DNA from: Diplosphaera chodatii
Taxonomy: Eukaryota; Chlorophyta; Trebouxiophyceae; Prasiolales; Stichococcaceae
Length of the DNA: 64,000 nucleotides
NCBI GenBank assembly: GCA_032358165.1
Contig: JAALGY010000023.1
Location: 3,224,001 to 3,288,000, forward strand
Reading direction: 5' to 3'
Part shown: positions 45,601-59,862 of the stretch, piece by piece
Numbering within the stretch: position 1 is the stretch's first letter
Layout: each line of letters starts with the position of its first letter
The notes under the pieces: generated by a model
Told to the model about the DNA's origin: nothing
Databases searched by the model: none
What the model saw: only the letters and a program-made list of their open reading frames with translations
Position numbers and translations under genes: made by a program

Positions 45601-47108
45601 TACACAGTGCTGAACTTTTTCGGAAGTCATTCCTAGACCCTCTGCAGCATTGTCAGGCCGCTGCATGAATGCACTTGTGTGCACAATATTTCACCCAGGT
45701 GCAACGGTCTGCTGACTCGAGAGATGAGCGCTTGATCAACAAGCAGGATTGTGAAATATTTACCCTGCATGGTACGTAGGTCGGTGGCGCCGCCAGCATG
45801 GCGTGACACGGAGAGCCAGCGGGTGCAGAATGGGCTATACGCCGCCCATCGTCAGGCGCTGCTGGGTGGGTGTGGACAGGGTTGTCTACGCTGTACTTGC
45901 TTGCAACCACATCCGTCACTGCCAGCACTTGGATGCATCAAACCACAGGGCCCTCTGATGGAACAATCAATACTCCGCACAGCCCGCAATAGGCCAAAGC
46001 AGCAGCTCATTCCACACGAAGTCGGTCTGGTCTCCTGCAGACGAGCTGGTGGCGATCCAGAAGCGCAACCCGCAGCTGCGGGTCAGGACGGCTGCGCAGA
46101 CCGCCTACCCCGAGTTCGTGCAGCTGCTGCGCTCGACCAGGATCTTCATCAGCCCGCTTGGGTGTGCTCACTGATGATAGGAATGTCTGCACAATGGTCC
46201 GCCCCAGATGCTGCCATCTACCTCCACACGTCATGCAGCCTGGTGGGCAGGCCACGTGCAAATCAGGTCGCGAGCACTGCAGCAACTGGTCTTGCAGATA
46301 GTGTTGAGCAGAACAGCCAGTGATTGGCGGCCTCACGTGTTCGGGCAACTTTATCATGGAAACACGAGAGAGCCATCTCTGTTGATTGCACAGGCACGGG
46401 GAATACAGCGGGAAGGACTATGAGGCAATCATCAGCCGGGCGCTGCTGGTCAAGCCCCTGGCGCGCCATCTGCAGTCGTACCCCGACATCTACGATGTCA
46501 ACGTCACGTGCATCGAGGTGCAGAACCTTTCGATGCACGCTAAGTGCTGCAAGGGTCGGCAGCTCGTGAGCTGATACGATGCAGGCGGCGCCTGCCAAAG
46601 CACTGCAGCTAGACTGAGCTAAGTCTTCAGGGTTTGCACGCCTCAGGGCTGTCGCCTTCTCGCTCACATAGCGCCCGCACAATGACCACAGACTGACAGC
46701 AGCACATGCTCACATGGCGTATGCTGCTCCATACAACCCTTGACCGCTGCCATCAGGTATGTAATTTTGATAGCTGGAAGCTTTCCTTTATTCTGCAGGT
46801 GGCCATGGACTTCAGCAACCTGGAGGCAATGCTCCAGGGCCTCCTGGCAGACCCGCAGCGGATGCAGACAATTGCCGACGCTGCCTATGGTGCGCTGGCG
46901 TCCTGATTCGCACACAGTCTTCCATCTGCTGAAGTGGCTGCTGGTGTCGATGAGCAGGGTGCAGCGTTCAGTCAACCTGCCGCTGTAATGACGCCAGTCC
47001 CTTTTGTTTCCCTCTGCAGGGCGGCTCGTCGAGTACTCAGACCCGCGGCGGGTGGCGGCGGATGTAGGGGCCATGCTGCATGATGTGGCGGCGCAGGCCG
47101 GCTTGTGA
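42653..47108 (+). CDS. Type II membrane glycosyltransferase (GT-B-like), probably Golgi
   Basis: Fourteen exons close in frame to 699 residues. Exon 1 (42653-42769) gives a short Arg-rich N-terminus, then WWLLAIPAAVLLLLAA, a signal-anchor helix with positive residues before it (type II topology). Exon 2 (42983-43718) is a Gln/Pro/Ala-rich stem of about 245 residues. The catalytic part follows: YLSPFVRIAPHMAALGFASY, GSAWDAALAAADIVILEEK, RLPHYHLMQQVHLDG, RYPMTCHGKPEWAQLM, AAHRQALLGDELVAIQKRN, STRIFISPLGHGEYSGKDYE, ALLVKPLARHLQSYPDIYDV and NVTCIEV, then DFSNLEAMLQGLL. The block RIFISPxGxGEYSGKDYEAI..LLVKP..YPDIY.xNVT is the donor-binding half typical of bacterial and algal GT-B enzymes. Donor and acceptor are unknown. 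Small exons 45699-45771 and 45797-45865 are needed to keep frame. The exon 2 start is the least certain border. Confidence 0.75.
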
Positions 47109-47804
47109 GTCTAGGTTTCAGCGCACATGGTGTTGGCAGCAGTGCATAATCGCGGCAACGTGCCTCTCATGGGTTGCTGCGGCGTGGGCGCAACGGTATG
47201 GGTATATCCATAGTGTAGTATCAGCTGCACCTGAAACTTGTAGGGCCACAGTTGGTGGCAAACACGAACGGCGGGAATCTACTGACACTAACGACTGGTT
47301 AGCACCAGTTGCAATCTCGTCTCATGAAACTGTGAACCTGATTTGAATCGTGCGGACCTCAGTGCAGGTGATACTTTGATGGCAACGTGTGAGGCATGAA
47401 CTGACCCATTTTTGATATTTCGATGAACACAATGCCTTTAGTTGACTGTACCATTTTCACCTAGGTAGCTTCTTCATAATTGTAGGTTAACGGACAATGC
47501 ATCTGATCAGATATGCGACTGAAAACAAGCACAGAAGAAAGCAAATTCACAAGCAAGCAGCAGATATGCAGGACACCTTTTGTGCTTCACTTTGAGAGTT
47601 GACATGCAGAGCTGAGTGCCCGAAGGTGTTGCGGGGGGACTTCAGTGCGATACAGAGTCCTGTCAAAATTGCTCTTGTCGCGCCGAACGCTGCCGCAGTC
47701 GCACTCCGCCACACGGTTGCCGTGACTCTGCCACCGTGTACAATTCTTGATACCCGCGCTTCATGGTGCGGCACATCGGGTATGTCAGCGCGGCCGGCTG
47801 GCTG
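47109..47804. other. Convergent intergenic region
   Basis: About 700 bases between the stop of the glycosyltransferase (plus) and the 3' end of the IQM gene (minus). It should hold both 3' UTRs. No gene or repeat is evident. Confidence 0.35.
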
Positions 47805-50640
47805 TCACCGCCGCTCTTTGTCGTCCAGGGCATCCAGCCTTGCGCGGCGCAGCTCATGGCGGCACCCAGCTGGTGGCTCCTCGTCAAAGGGATTCAGCAG
47901 CAGCGCCTGCACCGTCCACAGAGATGTCGATGGGTTGTGCACATAAGAACACTTGAGCGAGCCTGGTTGTGCATCGGTGCATCCTACCCTGCAACACAGG
48001 GGCAGGAGCTGCTGTTCGGAGGGTGGGGCCTCTGCCAGCAATGATGGTGCGAAAGGCCATGGGCGCCGTGTCGAGAAGACAGCTGACACGCTCGGCCTGG
48101 CTAATGGCAGCTGCCCACCTCTGACAGATCTACGCCCAGATCCGTGAGCCGGTCCAGGAAGGCAACGTAATGGGAGAGGCTCGGTACGTAATGACCTGCA
48201 TGGTCATGATGTGTCACTCACGGATGGGAGCATAGCATGTTTCAGGGTTCAGCAGAGCATGGCTGGGTGGCTACAGAGCTGCACAGGGGACTGAGAGCAA
48301 GTGTGTTGTGCAACATGTGAGCATCCGGCATGAGCAGCAATTCCAACTAGCCCAGGAGGGGGTTGCAGAATGCGCTATGGGTGCCAGGAGTCTCGTGAGA
48401 CAATTTTGCACCCGTAGGTGCTTCCATGTGTTCACAGCTTCTGTGCATACTGTACGACCGTGTCGGTGATGACATTGTGCGCACGGTACCTGACATGGGG
48501 GCCATCTTCACGATGCGGCCGTGGTCGACGCAGATCTGCCCTGCAGCGCCAACAGCCCCGCCCGCCAGGAAGCTGCTGTGCTGGAACCGGCCCTTCTCCT
48601 GTGGAGTGACCATGGCAGTACAATGACACAATGCTCAGCAGACAGGGGTCGACAGAGTTTGCCACTGCATTTGGCAGCCGACATCAAGTCAGCACAGAAG
48701 GCACCCAGCGGCAGCTTGCACTCGCCTTTGCAGCGATATAGAACTGCTTCATGTCTGCTGTGGTCACGAAGATCCACTTGTTCTGGTTCCGCCGCTTCTT
48801 CATCGCTTTCTTCTCGTCCTGCAGCGCAGCCAAGGTAATCCTGGCACAGGCTGCATCGCGTCAAGACAGCCCCCATCACTGCTCTCACTGTGCCCAGCAT
48901 GTGAAACTGGCCAGCGTCCGGCGCAGGCAGCCATCTGCACCTCGGATGCGTCGGCGTCGCCACCCCGCGCCATAGCAGCGGCGGTCTGCTCCAGCTGCCG
49001 CCACTCCTCTGGATCCTCCGCCTGCAACAAGGTTTTATGCCCTGAGCAGGTCAATACGCCTTCAGTGCAACTCCAGTGCATTTCTGAGTTGCTCTCAGAG
49101 TTTGCACTGGATCGCAGACACAGTTAGGAAATGGCGCCGAACTGCTGTGCTGTGGCACAATGCAGCGATGGCTGCACGGGAAGCAGCAGGTGGAGAGCGA
49201 AGGGTCTAGGGCCCCACCAGCATTGCAGAGTCCTCAGCGCTGAGGGTGTGCACAGGCTCGCCGGTGCCCGCATACCGCAGCAGGCCCCCGGCACCAACCT
49301 CTGCTGCCGTTGCATCCCGCTCATGCCGGCTGCAGTACTGCAGCACGGCACAGCGCTGGTGTCGTAGTGCGCAATCAGGGGATGAGGGGATTGGAGCTGT
49401 GGGGCAAACACACCCTCCAAAGCCAGATCTATCCTGGCCCGGTATGCAGAGCAACCATGTCTGATTTCAGCTGCAGGCAAGGGTTTCAACCTACATGCAG
49501 TGTTTCAGACGCCAGCTTTGCCCGCGGCACATCCGGCAGCTCCAAGGCTGCGCCGTCACCAGCGTCCAACCAGTGGAAGAAGCTCTGCAGCAGCAGGATG
49601 GCCTTGTTACATCGAAGAGTACGTCTTGCTCTGCCAGCGTCAGAGGGCGCCGATTCTGCCACACAGGCGCTCACCCTGGCTGCCTTCAACACAATCACAA
49701 TGTATCAACTGGGCGATGGGACGCATGCGGCGGCGTCACCGTGGTCCTATATCGTTGTCCAGGGAACGAGGCGTGTCAGCCCACTTGGACAGCACCTGTG
49801 GCGACGGGGAGCTGGACCATGCAGCGTGGTATGGTGCCAGGTTGCTCCCATATCGATGCTGCCTGTCTGTCGCCTCCAGCCTGCCCAACTCAGCACACGG
49901 GAGCATGAGTGCCCTGGCAGCTTGCAACCAATTCTGGCGACTGGCTGCAATGAGCACCCACGTCCGCATGGCAATCTACTCGTGGTTAGGGTCTCGTGTC
50001 GCCCACCAGTGCTCCTTCTTCAGTAGGAGCGAGGTTCCGCTGCCAGCACTGCCCTGTAGTAGGCACAACCCAATTCAGCAGTGATCCATCGATTTATTTG
50101 GTCATGTTCAGCGCGGTCTCAGGTTCCTGTGCGCAGTATTGGTGTGATTAGTGCCTACCCGGCCGACAATGCTGGCATCCTGCGTGACCCGCCGCCACTT
50201 GGACTTGCCGGCGGACGCGCCGCCGGTCAGCTCGTCCACCACTCCGAACCACGCCTGCCACCAGAGCGATGGGATGCGAGGTGGTTGCGTGCGCAGATCC
50301 AACTCTCCCAGACCGCTTGGTGCCTGCTAGGCTGTCGCCTCAAATGGCTTGTCCCTCCCCGGGGCAGGTGTAACATCGGAAAAGCGGATCTCGTGGTGAT
50401 CCAGCACTCCAGCAGCCTGTGATGTGCCTAGCACACCTTGCCAGCGTCCTTGTGCAGGGCCAGACCATGGCTGGACCGGCGCTCCAGGTGTCCACGGTAC
50501 GCAGCCTGCACGCGCGTCGCAGCCTGCTCCTCCACTGGCGTCCCCAGTGACGGCTGGGAACGCAGCGGTGCGGCTGGTTCTGATTGCTCAGCTGGCGCTG
50601 GCCCAGTTGCTGCTGGTGCTTCCGGCAGCGGCCTCGTCAT
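47805..50640 (-). CDS. IQM-family calmodulin-binding (IQ motif) protein
   Basis: The ATG at 50640 opens MTRPLPEAPAATGPAPAEQS. The first exon holds one IQ motif, ATRVQAAYRGHLERRS (about 50485-50530), the site that binds apo-calmodulin. Minus-strand exons then follow the plant IQM order: LWWQAWFGVVDELTGG and KWRRVTQDASIVG (about 50165-50270), DRQHRYGSNLAPYHAAW (about 49800-49860), FFHWLDAGDGAALELPDVPR (about 49510-49600), a Glu/Asp/Ala-rich segment, NQNKWIFVTTADMKQFYIA (about 48740-48800), GRFQHSSFLAGGAVGAAG then GRIVKMAPMSG (about 48490-48600), and HYVAFLDRLTDLGVDLS (about 48120-48170). FQHSSFLAGGA..AAG is the family signature. The region 47805-47900 (LLNPFDEEPPAGCRHELRRA) may be the last exon; the true end is uncertain. 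IQM proteins are plant-lineage calmodulin-binding proteins linked to stress and light responses. A transposable element lies about 270 bases upstream of the start. Confidence 0.78.
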
Positions 50641-50910
50641 GTGAACCCCTGCCGCCGTGCAGGTGTCCCCACCGAAGCCAAGGTCGTGCAAGTACACGCT
50701 TCTGCTGTCAATCGCAGTGCAGCAGAACTGCGATATGTTACATTTACATCAGCAAATTACAGGGGCGTGACTCTACACTGCTGCTGTACAAGGGTGCTCA
50801 GGCAACCAGGTATCCCGCTAGCCTTGTGTGCTACTACACACGCAACGTCGCCTCAACACAGCGAGCAGGATGTCACCTCTCGGAATTGTGAGCGTGGCCC
50901 AAAGAAAGCC

Positions 50911-50949
50911 GTATTGCTGGTTGCAAAGTGATTGGCCCCGATCGGCCGG
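50911..50949 (+). repeat. Left terminal inverted repeat of the element
   Basis: Thirty-nine bases perfectly complementary to 51532-51570. Identity breaks at the next inward base. Confidence 0.9.
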
Positions 50950-51531
50950 CAAAAGTGTGACCCAATCGGGCCAAAAGTGCCTTTGGCTGGCCGACGTCGG
51001 CAGCAGAACCGGCCGAGCATTTCTGAGCAAACACTCGCTGCCGCAAATCTGACAGCGAGGTCAGCGCCACAATGAAGAGATCAGTCACATTGGATAGCAC
51101 AGCTGTGCTGGCGTGCTTGGGCGCAGGTCAGTGCAATCGACAGCATTATGATAGATTGCACAGCATGCATAGCACCACATCACAGCCTGGAAGGGTTGGC
51201 CTTTAAACCCACGTGTCGAGGGCTGCGTCGATGTCTGCCGCTGACATCGTGTCGTGCGCGTCTTCTGCTGGCGATCTGCACGCCGGTGCAGCTGCAGAGC
51301 CCGGGTGTGTCACAATGTCCACTTCCAGATCATCGTGATCCATCTTGGCCAAAAGGCGTGCAGTGTCAGTGTGACTGCTTCAATCGTCAAGAACATGGGT
51401 GCAGCTTCAATCCGAATCAAAATGGCAGCGCTGGCCTGTCTGTGATTTTGCTCGGACCGAGCTGCAGTTTGGCCGGGCCGACGTCGGCCGACTGGCGGGC
51501 CGAAATTCTCCGATCAAACTGACCACTTTCC

Positions 51532-51570
51532 CCGGCCGATCGGGGCCAATCACTTTGCAACCAGCAATAC
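51532..51570 (-). repeat. Right terminal inverted repeat of the element
   Basis: Reverse complement of 50911-50949 over 39 bases without mismatch. Confidence 0.9.
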
Positions 51571-51689
51571 TTGTCAGAGAGTGGAAATTTTGGTATGACT
51601 GATCATATCTCCTTCCAGCCCAAGGTCTTCGGATGCAGTTGAGGTGGTCACCACCTCACCAGCCGGCATGACAGCCTCGTTGCTGGCTC

Positions 51690-51694
51690 TTACA
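51690..51694 (-). promoter_or_regulatory. TGTAA polyadenylation signal of PP2Ac
   Basis: TTACA on the plus strand, so TGTAA on the minus strand, about 310 bases after the PP2Ac stop. It lies between that stop and the transposable element. Confidence 0.45.
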
Positions 51695-52003
51695 GCAAAC
51701 ATGCCAGGCGGGGCCCTGCACTGGCTTGTCACCATAGCAAGTCCAAGCTACCCCGACGGCGTTCCAGCATCTATAGCAGCAGGACCGATGAAAAGCACCA
51801 CAGCGCACAGTAGTGATGAGCGGCGGTAGCTGCTGACCCGGACTGCTTTGTTCAGTATCTCAGTAGAGCAATGCACAACGGACGTCGTTGTGTTGGTCAC
51901 ACGTTGTCAGCAGAGGCTGGCGGTCATTCGCAGCAGATCGACCAGCCGCTCTTGTGCCGCCCAGCAGCTCATTCCTCCGCACCACAGCATAAAGCCCGCC
52001 CAC

Positions 52004-54577
<2,574 letters not shown>

Positions 54578-55120
54578 GGCCGCCCTGGGGGCGCCCCACG
54601 CAGCTGCTGAGGCTTACAATGTGGCAGATGCTGCTGACTGTAGGCAGCAATATGGTGCCAAACCAACGCTGGTACTGCAAGGCTCGGTAGTCAGCGCTTG
54701 GATGTGTCCGGGCTTGAGGGCACCCTGCAAAGGCCTTTGCCGTTGCTGCGGGCGTTGCTAACAGGCAAAACACTTTGCTGTGGAATGCTGGTTGCTGTGG
54801 ATCGCAGGACAACGCTAGAAACAGGGTTGTAGTGCAAAGCCAAGCCTGGCTCGTAAGTATAATGTACTTTACCAGATGAGGGGCTACTGCTGCTAACTAC
54901 CAGCTGAAGCCGAAGGTGTCAATGAAGCACCAACCTCGGCAGCCCGCCCACGCTGGTCACTGTGCCTGCTGTGGACATCGTGAGTGCTGCTCGACGGAAG
55001 TCATCGTGAGACGACAGTACCGGCAGCTGCGCCGAGCAAAGCGCTGACAGTGGTGCAGCAGGGATTCAGGAGGCACGCACAGCGGCTGCAGGCAGCGTCT
55101 AAGCCGTAGAGCAGGCCGCC
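54578..55120. promoter_or_regulatory. Shared divergent promoter region of PP2Ac and eIF4A3
   Basis: Only 543 bases separate the two start codons of these divergently transcribed housekeeping genes, so both promoters must lie here or in first introns. I see no clear TATA box. No exon is supported. Confidence 0.5.
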
Positions 55121-58100
55121 ATGGCCGCCAGGTACTTGTTCTTCGAGTGATGTGTTTGCTGCCTGATGCGTGAGCTGCATTGCTGCAACAGGAGCCCTCG
55201 AAGACACCTGCAGCGATATGTTGATGGGTTGCCAAAAACAGCGGGCAACCGGCAGTGCCGTTGCTCGGCGGCTGTCATTCCTCAGTGATGCAGCACCGAT
55301 ACCCAAGGGAGTGCCACGGGTGATGTAGCAGGGTTTCAGGTTGTCGAGCTGCAGTGTTGGCATGGCGCGCCAAGGTTGGGTAGCTGGTTGCGGAGGAGTA
55401 TTGTCAGCTGCACATACGTGCCAGAACTGCACCCCGTCTCCGGATGTGTATCTAGGCTGCATGCTGTGCACAGGCCCCTGCTGATGATGTCTGCTACTGC
55501 TGCAGCAGCATTCACAGCAACAGCACTGCCTTGGCATGACACAATGCAGCTGGAATTCTTACATGCTCGCGAGAGTGCCTCTTACTTCCAACTGTAAGCT
55601 TTTCGTTCATGTCGTCCTGCGCAACGGGGAGCAGTGTGCATGGCGCTCGAAGTGTGGGACCCGCTGCTGGGCTGGAGCTGCAGAGGAGCTTGAGAAAGAG
55701 CAGCCCGTTGACTGTATAGACAGCATGCTCACACTCATCATGTGCATTTGCACAGGCCGGCGCCCCCGCCTGGGGAGTTCGATGCAGAGGAGGGCGTGTC
55801 ATTCGAGACCAGCAAGGGTGTCAAGGTGCGGAAGCAACATTCTGTGTGGGGTGAAACAGCACCCCAGCATGCTTCAGAACCCTCTGTTCAATGTCAGGCC
55901 TGCTTGGCAGAGGGCGCAGAACCGAGCCTAATCCCTGGAGCTGCAAGCCTGTGCAGCTGCCCAGACACCCTGTGCGCATCAGGGGCGCCGACCACTGCCG
56001 ATTGCAGAGCAGTCATACGATGTCTCCACCGCAGGTCGTCAACTCGTTCGAGGGCATGAAGCTGCGGGACCCGCTGCTGCGCGGCGTGTACGCCTTCGGC
56101 TTCTCCACGCCGTCGGCCATCCAGCAGCGCGCGATCCTGCCCATCACACAAGGTCAGCATTGTGTTGGCGAAAGCAGGCATGTTTTGCCGCATGCGCGGT
56201 GCGGACCCCAGTGCAGGCACTCCCTTGCAGGAGCCAGGCTGTCTGCGTCATTGTCATGTTCAGCAATGCCATGGGGGTTGTGCGCACCTGGCTGCAGGGC
56301 GGGACGTGATTGCGCAGGCGCAGTCAGGCACGGGCAAGACGTCCATGATCGCGCTCGCGCTGTGCCAGACGCTGGAGAGCAACAAGAACTCGTGCGCACC
56401 TCGAACCACAATCCTTAAGCTGCAGCCTGTACAGTTTGCGCTGAAAACCATCCCTGTCACAACACATGCGAAACCTGTTGGACTAGCCAGACAGCAGTCT
56501 CAAATGAGCTTGTGTGTATCACTATGGTTGTCGGCAACATGTACAGGCCACAGGCGCTGGTGATGTCGCCGACGCGCGAGCTGGCGAGCCAGACCGAGAA
56601 GAACATCATGGCCCTGGGCGAGTTCATGAAAGTCCGCGCGCACTGCTGCATCGGCGGCAAGTCCATCGGTGAGCACCTGAAGGAGGCTTGCTCATAGTGC
56701 TGTCCCGCATCTGCTGTGAAACATCTCGAACATCCTCCCAGGTTAGGTGTACAACATGGCCGTGGGAAGCGTGATGACCACACGCACTCCTGCTTGCACC
56801 AGCTGGTCAGCAACCCCAACAGCCTGCCGGTCCAACGTGGGTGGACGCGGCTCTGTTGAAGCTTGTGCGTCTGCACGACATATAACTTTTTACAAGTTGA
56901 TTATTTGCCGCAGGCGAGGACATCCGGCGGCTGGAAGCAGGCGTGCAGATCGTGTCTGGCACTCCGGGGCGTGTGTTCGACATGATCAAGCGCCGCGTGC
57001 TGCAGACGCGCGACATCAAGGTCCTGGTGCTGGACGAGGCCGACGAGATGCTGGCCAAGGGCTTCCGGGAGCAGATCTACGACGTGTACAGGTGCCTGCG
57101 TTGTCAGCTCTGGGCCAAGCCTGCCTGACGTCTTTCGGACTCTCGGGAAGGCGACGCTCGCCAGTGCTTCTGCCAGCAGCCGGACCCCAGCAAGCCTGCC
57201 GCCGACAGCATTCCATGTGGCTGTCGACCACAAAGCCTGCTCGCGCTCGAGTGCCTCACAGGACCGCCGCGCCATGCTTGGTGTAACTGTTCAGAGTGTT
57301 TTGTTCATAAGACCTGATGCTGTCTTCGGCAGGTACCTGCCGCCGGAGACGCAGGTGGTGCTGGTGTCCGCCACGCTGCCGCACGACGTGCTGGAGATGA
57401 CCAGCAAGTTCATGACGGACCCCGTGCGCGTGCTCGTCAAGCGCGATGAGCTGACGCTGGAGGTGAGGGTTCAGGCCTTCTGGAGTCTTCTAAAGACTGC
57501 AGGCTCATGCTAGTGCTGCTGCTGGGTTCATTGCAGGGAAGCCACCCTGCGCTCTAGACTCGGAAATGCTGAGTGCTGGGTCATGCCACCATGTCCGGCG
57601 AGCGCAGGTCCCTGGCCGAGCTGTCGCTTGGGTCATTGGCATTCGTCCACATAACATCGCGACCTCGTGCACCCACAGCTGCTTCTTGCCTCCTGCTGCA
57701 GGGCATCAAGCAGTTCTTCGTGGCCGTGGAGCGGGAGGAGTGGAAGTTCGACACCCTGTGCGACTTGTACGACACGCTCACCATCACACAGGTGCGCCTG
57801 CCAGCCATGGTGCACAGAGCCTCAGCACACGGTTGTTGATTGCATATGGGTTGCAGATTGCGGGGAGGACCCATATATGCAGCAACTTGCAGGTGTAAAA
57901 TTGTCTTTTGGACATGTGGCGGCACTGAGAGTGGCCAGTCGCTTGACCAACATGCAAGGTGGTCTTCTGGGCCGCAACCTTGCTGTTCCTTGCAACCTCA
58001 CGGCTGTGGCGGCTTCGCTGCAGGCCGTCATCTTCTGCAACACCAAGCGGAAGGTGGACTGGCTGACGGAGAAGATGCGGCAGAACAACTTCACGGTGTC

Positions 58101-58893
58101 AGCGATGCACGGCGACATGCCGCAGAAGGAGCGTGACGCCATCATGGGCGAGTTCAGGTGCGGTGAAAGCATTGCTTTCAGACACGCCGAGACAGGGTGG
58201 CACAGTGTGTCGACTGACGCAGGACACTACTGCGCCTTGCCGTCCATGTTCCAGCTGCGCAGGCACAGCACACTTTTCACCGCCTTGACGATCATGGCAC
58301 CCTCCCCTTGGTCTCCACCCCTGCCTCGTCACCTGCGCAGGAGCGGCGCCACACGGGTGCTGATCACCACTGACGTCTGGGCGCGCGGCCTGGACGTGCA
58401 GCAGGTGTCCCTGGTCATCAACTACGACCTGCCCAACAGCCGTGAGCTGTACATCCACCGCATCGGCCGCTCGGGTCGCTACGGTCGCAAGGTGAGTTTT
58501 GGTAATGCTAAAGGTTAGCAGTGATTGGTATCAAGGGCTTGGAGTGCAAAGACCAGCCTGGCGTCTTGTGTGTAGCCTCTGGTTGGTCTACTTTATGCCC
58601 AACCAGCAACAGCAGGATCATAACTATGCTGCGCTGTGATCTGGTGACGCTCTGGCCTATACCGGCAGGGTGTGGCGATCAATTTTGTGAAGAGTGACGA
58701 CATCCGCATATTGCGAGACATTGAGCAGTTCTATAGCACACAGGTTTGTGCGTCAGCCATTTATGTGGTTGGTTGGCCAGCATCGCCGTGTGCTTGTCTC
58801 ATGGTGCTCCGCAGCGTATGTGCAGACGCTGAGGTTGCTGATGACCGCCTGCAGATTGATGAGATGCCGCTTAATGTGGCTGATCTCATCTAA
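55121..58893 (+). CDS. EIF4A3: DEAD-box helicase eIF4A-III (exon junction complex core)
   Basis: Twelve exons close in frame to 403 residues: 55121-55131, 55756-55825, 56035-56152, 56298-56391, 56547-56668, 56914-57091, 57333-57462, 57702-57791, 58024-58157, 58341-58491, 58669-58743 and 58855-58893. Exon 1 is only 11 bases (M-A-A-R start). It is the candidate I found whose phase fits exon 2 ([20 protein letters not shown]). Helicase motifs in order: PSAIQQRA (Q motif), AQSGTGKT (I), PTRELA (Ia), DEAD in VLDEADEML (II), SAT (III), [14 protein letters not shown] (V) and [13 protein letters not shown] (VI). The protein ends [10 protein letters not shown], the conserved tail. [18 protein letters not shown] and [10 protein letters not shown] favour isoform III over eIF4A-I/II. 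Family role: the ATP-dependent RNA clamp that the spliceosome deposits upstream of exon junctions. Human eIF4A3 has 411 residues. Confidence 0.97.
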
Positions 58894-59276
58894 GATGGGA
58901 GGGAGATGCTCCTCAGCAGGTTTTGCGGCAGGATATGTACATCGCTGGCTGGGCAGCGTCTGTCCAGCCACAATACCGAGCCCCTGGACATATTGCCCAC
59001 ACAGAGGCTGATCTGCAGTCTGTATGTCACTGCTGTCTGACAGCTGTGCAGCAGAGCCATACTGCTGGAACAGCATCCCAATGCAGGGATGCATGTTGCT
59101 ACATGATGTACACAGCAGTAGAGGGCATCGTGCAGTTGCACGAACCATGGTCTCCACCAGCGTCGTCACATGACACATGCATCAGCATTGCGTCGATCTT
59201 TGCTGAAGCCGTACTCCTAGAAGTTGATCAGCTGCACTCTGAAGCAGACAGCGTCTGCGATGCTTGGTGCATGAGC

Positions 59277-59281
59277 TGTAA
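59277..59281 (+). promoter_or_regulatory. TGTAA polyadenylation signal of eIF4A3
   Basis: TGTAA about 385 bases after the eIF4A3 stop. The remaining intergenic stretch, 58894-59862, shows no gene and should hold both convergent 3' UTRs. Confidence 0.5.
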
Positions 59282-59862
59282 CAGAGTCTCTGAGTGGTTT
59301 TGAAGATTGCCGCAGTGTCATCATGTTCATTGCATCGTTGCAAGCATGCACTACAACATCATTCAAGCATGCACAGCAGCAAATAAACCTCCTCCTAGGC
59401 ACACAGAGCCGCCAGAATAGCAGGATCAATCGAGGCCTCTGGCTCTGGGGCCACACTACACACGACATGCAGACAGTCAATACACAAGCATGAGTACGAA
59501 AAAGTCAACACTTCTGCTGAATAACAGGGCACTATGTGTGACGGTTGTGAACCTATCATCTGACCTCAGCGCAGCATGGCACAGCAACGCAATGCATCTC
59601 CTACCCCCGAATAGAGCTGGGAACCACTACCGAGTTGCCTGGACATCAACAAGTTTCCGGCCGACGCAGCGGCGCTGGCTTGCCCATTCCGTTATGTCGC
59701 CTGGCTGCTGCAACATGTCCAGGCGTTGGACTGTGAGTCTGAAAACCCCCGAGCTGATCCACCGTCTTCCATCCCCTTGCCGCCAGTTGTGTGGCCGCGC
59801 CCGCGGCACTGGCTATTGCTTCTCCACTTCCCAATGGTTGTTTGGTGCCGATAGTCTGCGTC

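Larger units (their letters stand above)
50911..51570. mobile_element. Non-autonomous inverted-repeat DNA transposon (MITE-like)
   Basis: The 39 bases at 50911-50949 (starting GTATTGCTGGTTGCAAAGTG) are the perfect reverse complement of 51532-51570 (ending TTGCAACCAGCAATAC). Weaker inverted similarity extends another 70-100 bases inward on both sides, including a shared GGCCGACGTCGGC block. The element is 660 bases, has no coding capacity, and its ends are rich in CGGCCG palindromes. I see no convincing target-site duplication next to the repeat ends, so the superfamily cannot be assigned. It sits between the IQM promoter (minus) and the PP2Ac 3' end (minus). Confidence 0.78.

Noticed and set aside
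45600..46040. Single intron between the FSG exon and the DELVAIQKRN exon of the glycosyltransferase
   Set aside because: The phases do not match. Two small exons (45699-45771 and 45797-45865) restore the frame and add a coherent AAHRQALLG helix.
50903..51578. Target-site duplication flanking the inverted-repeat element
   Set aside because: The flanks (AAAGCC on the left, TTGTCA on the right) do not match in direct orientation at any length from 2 to 9 bases.
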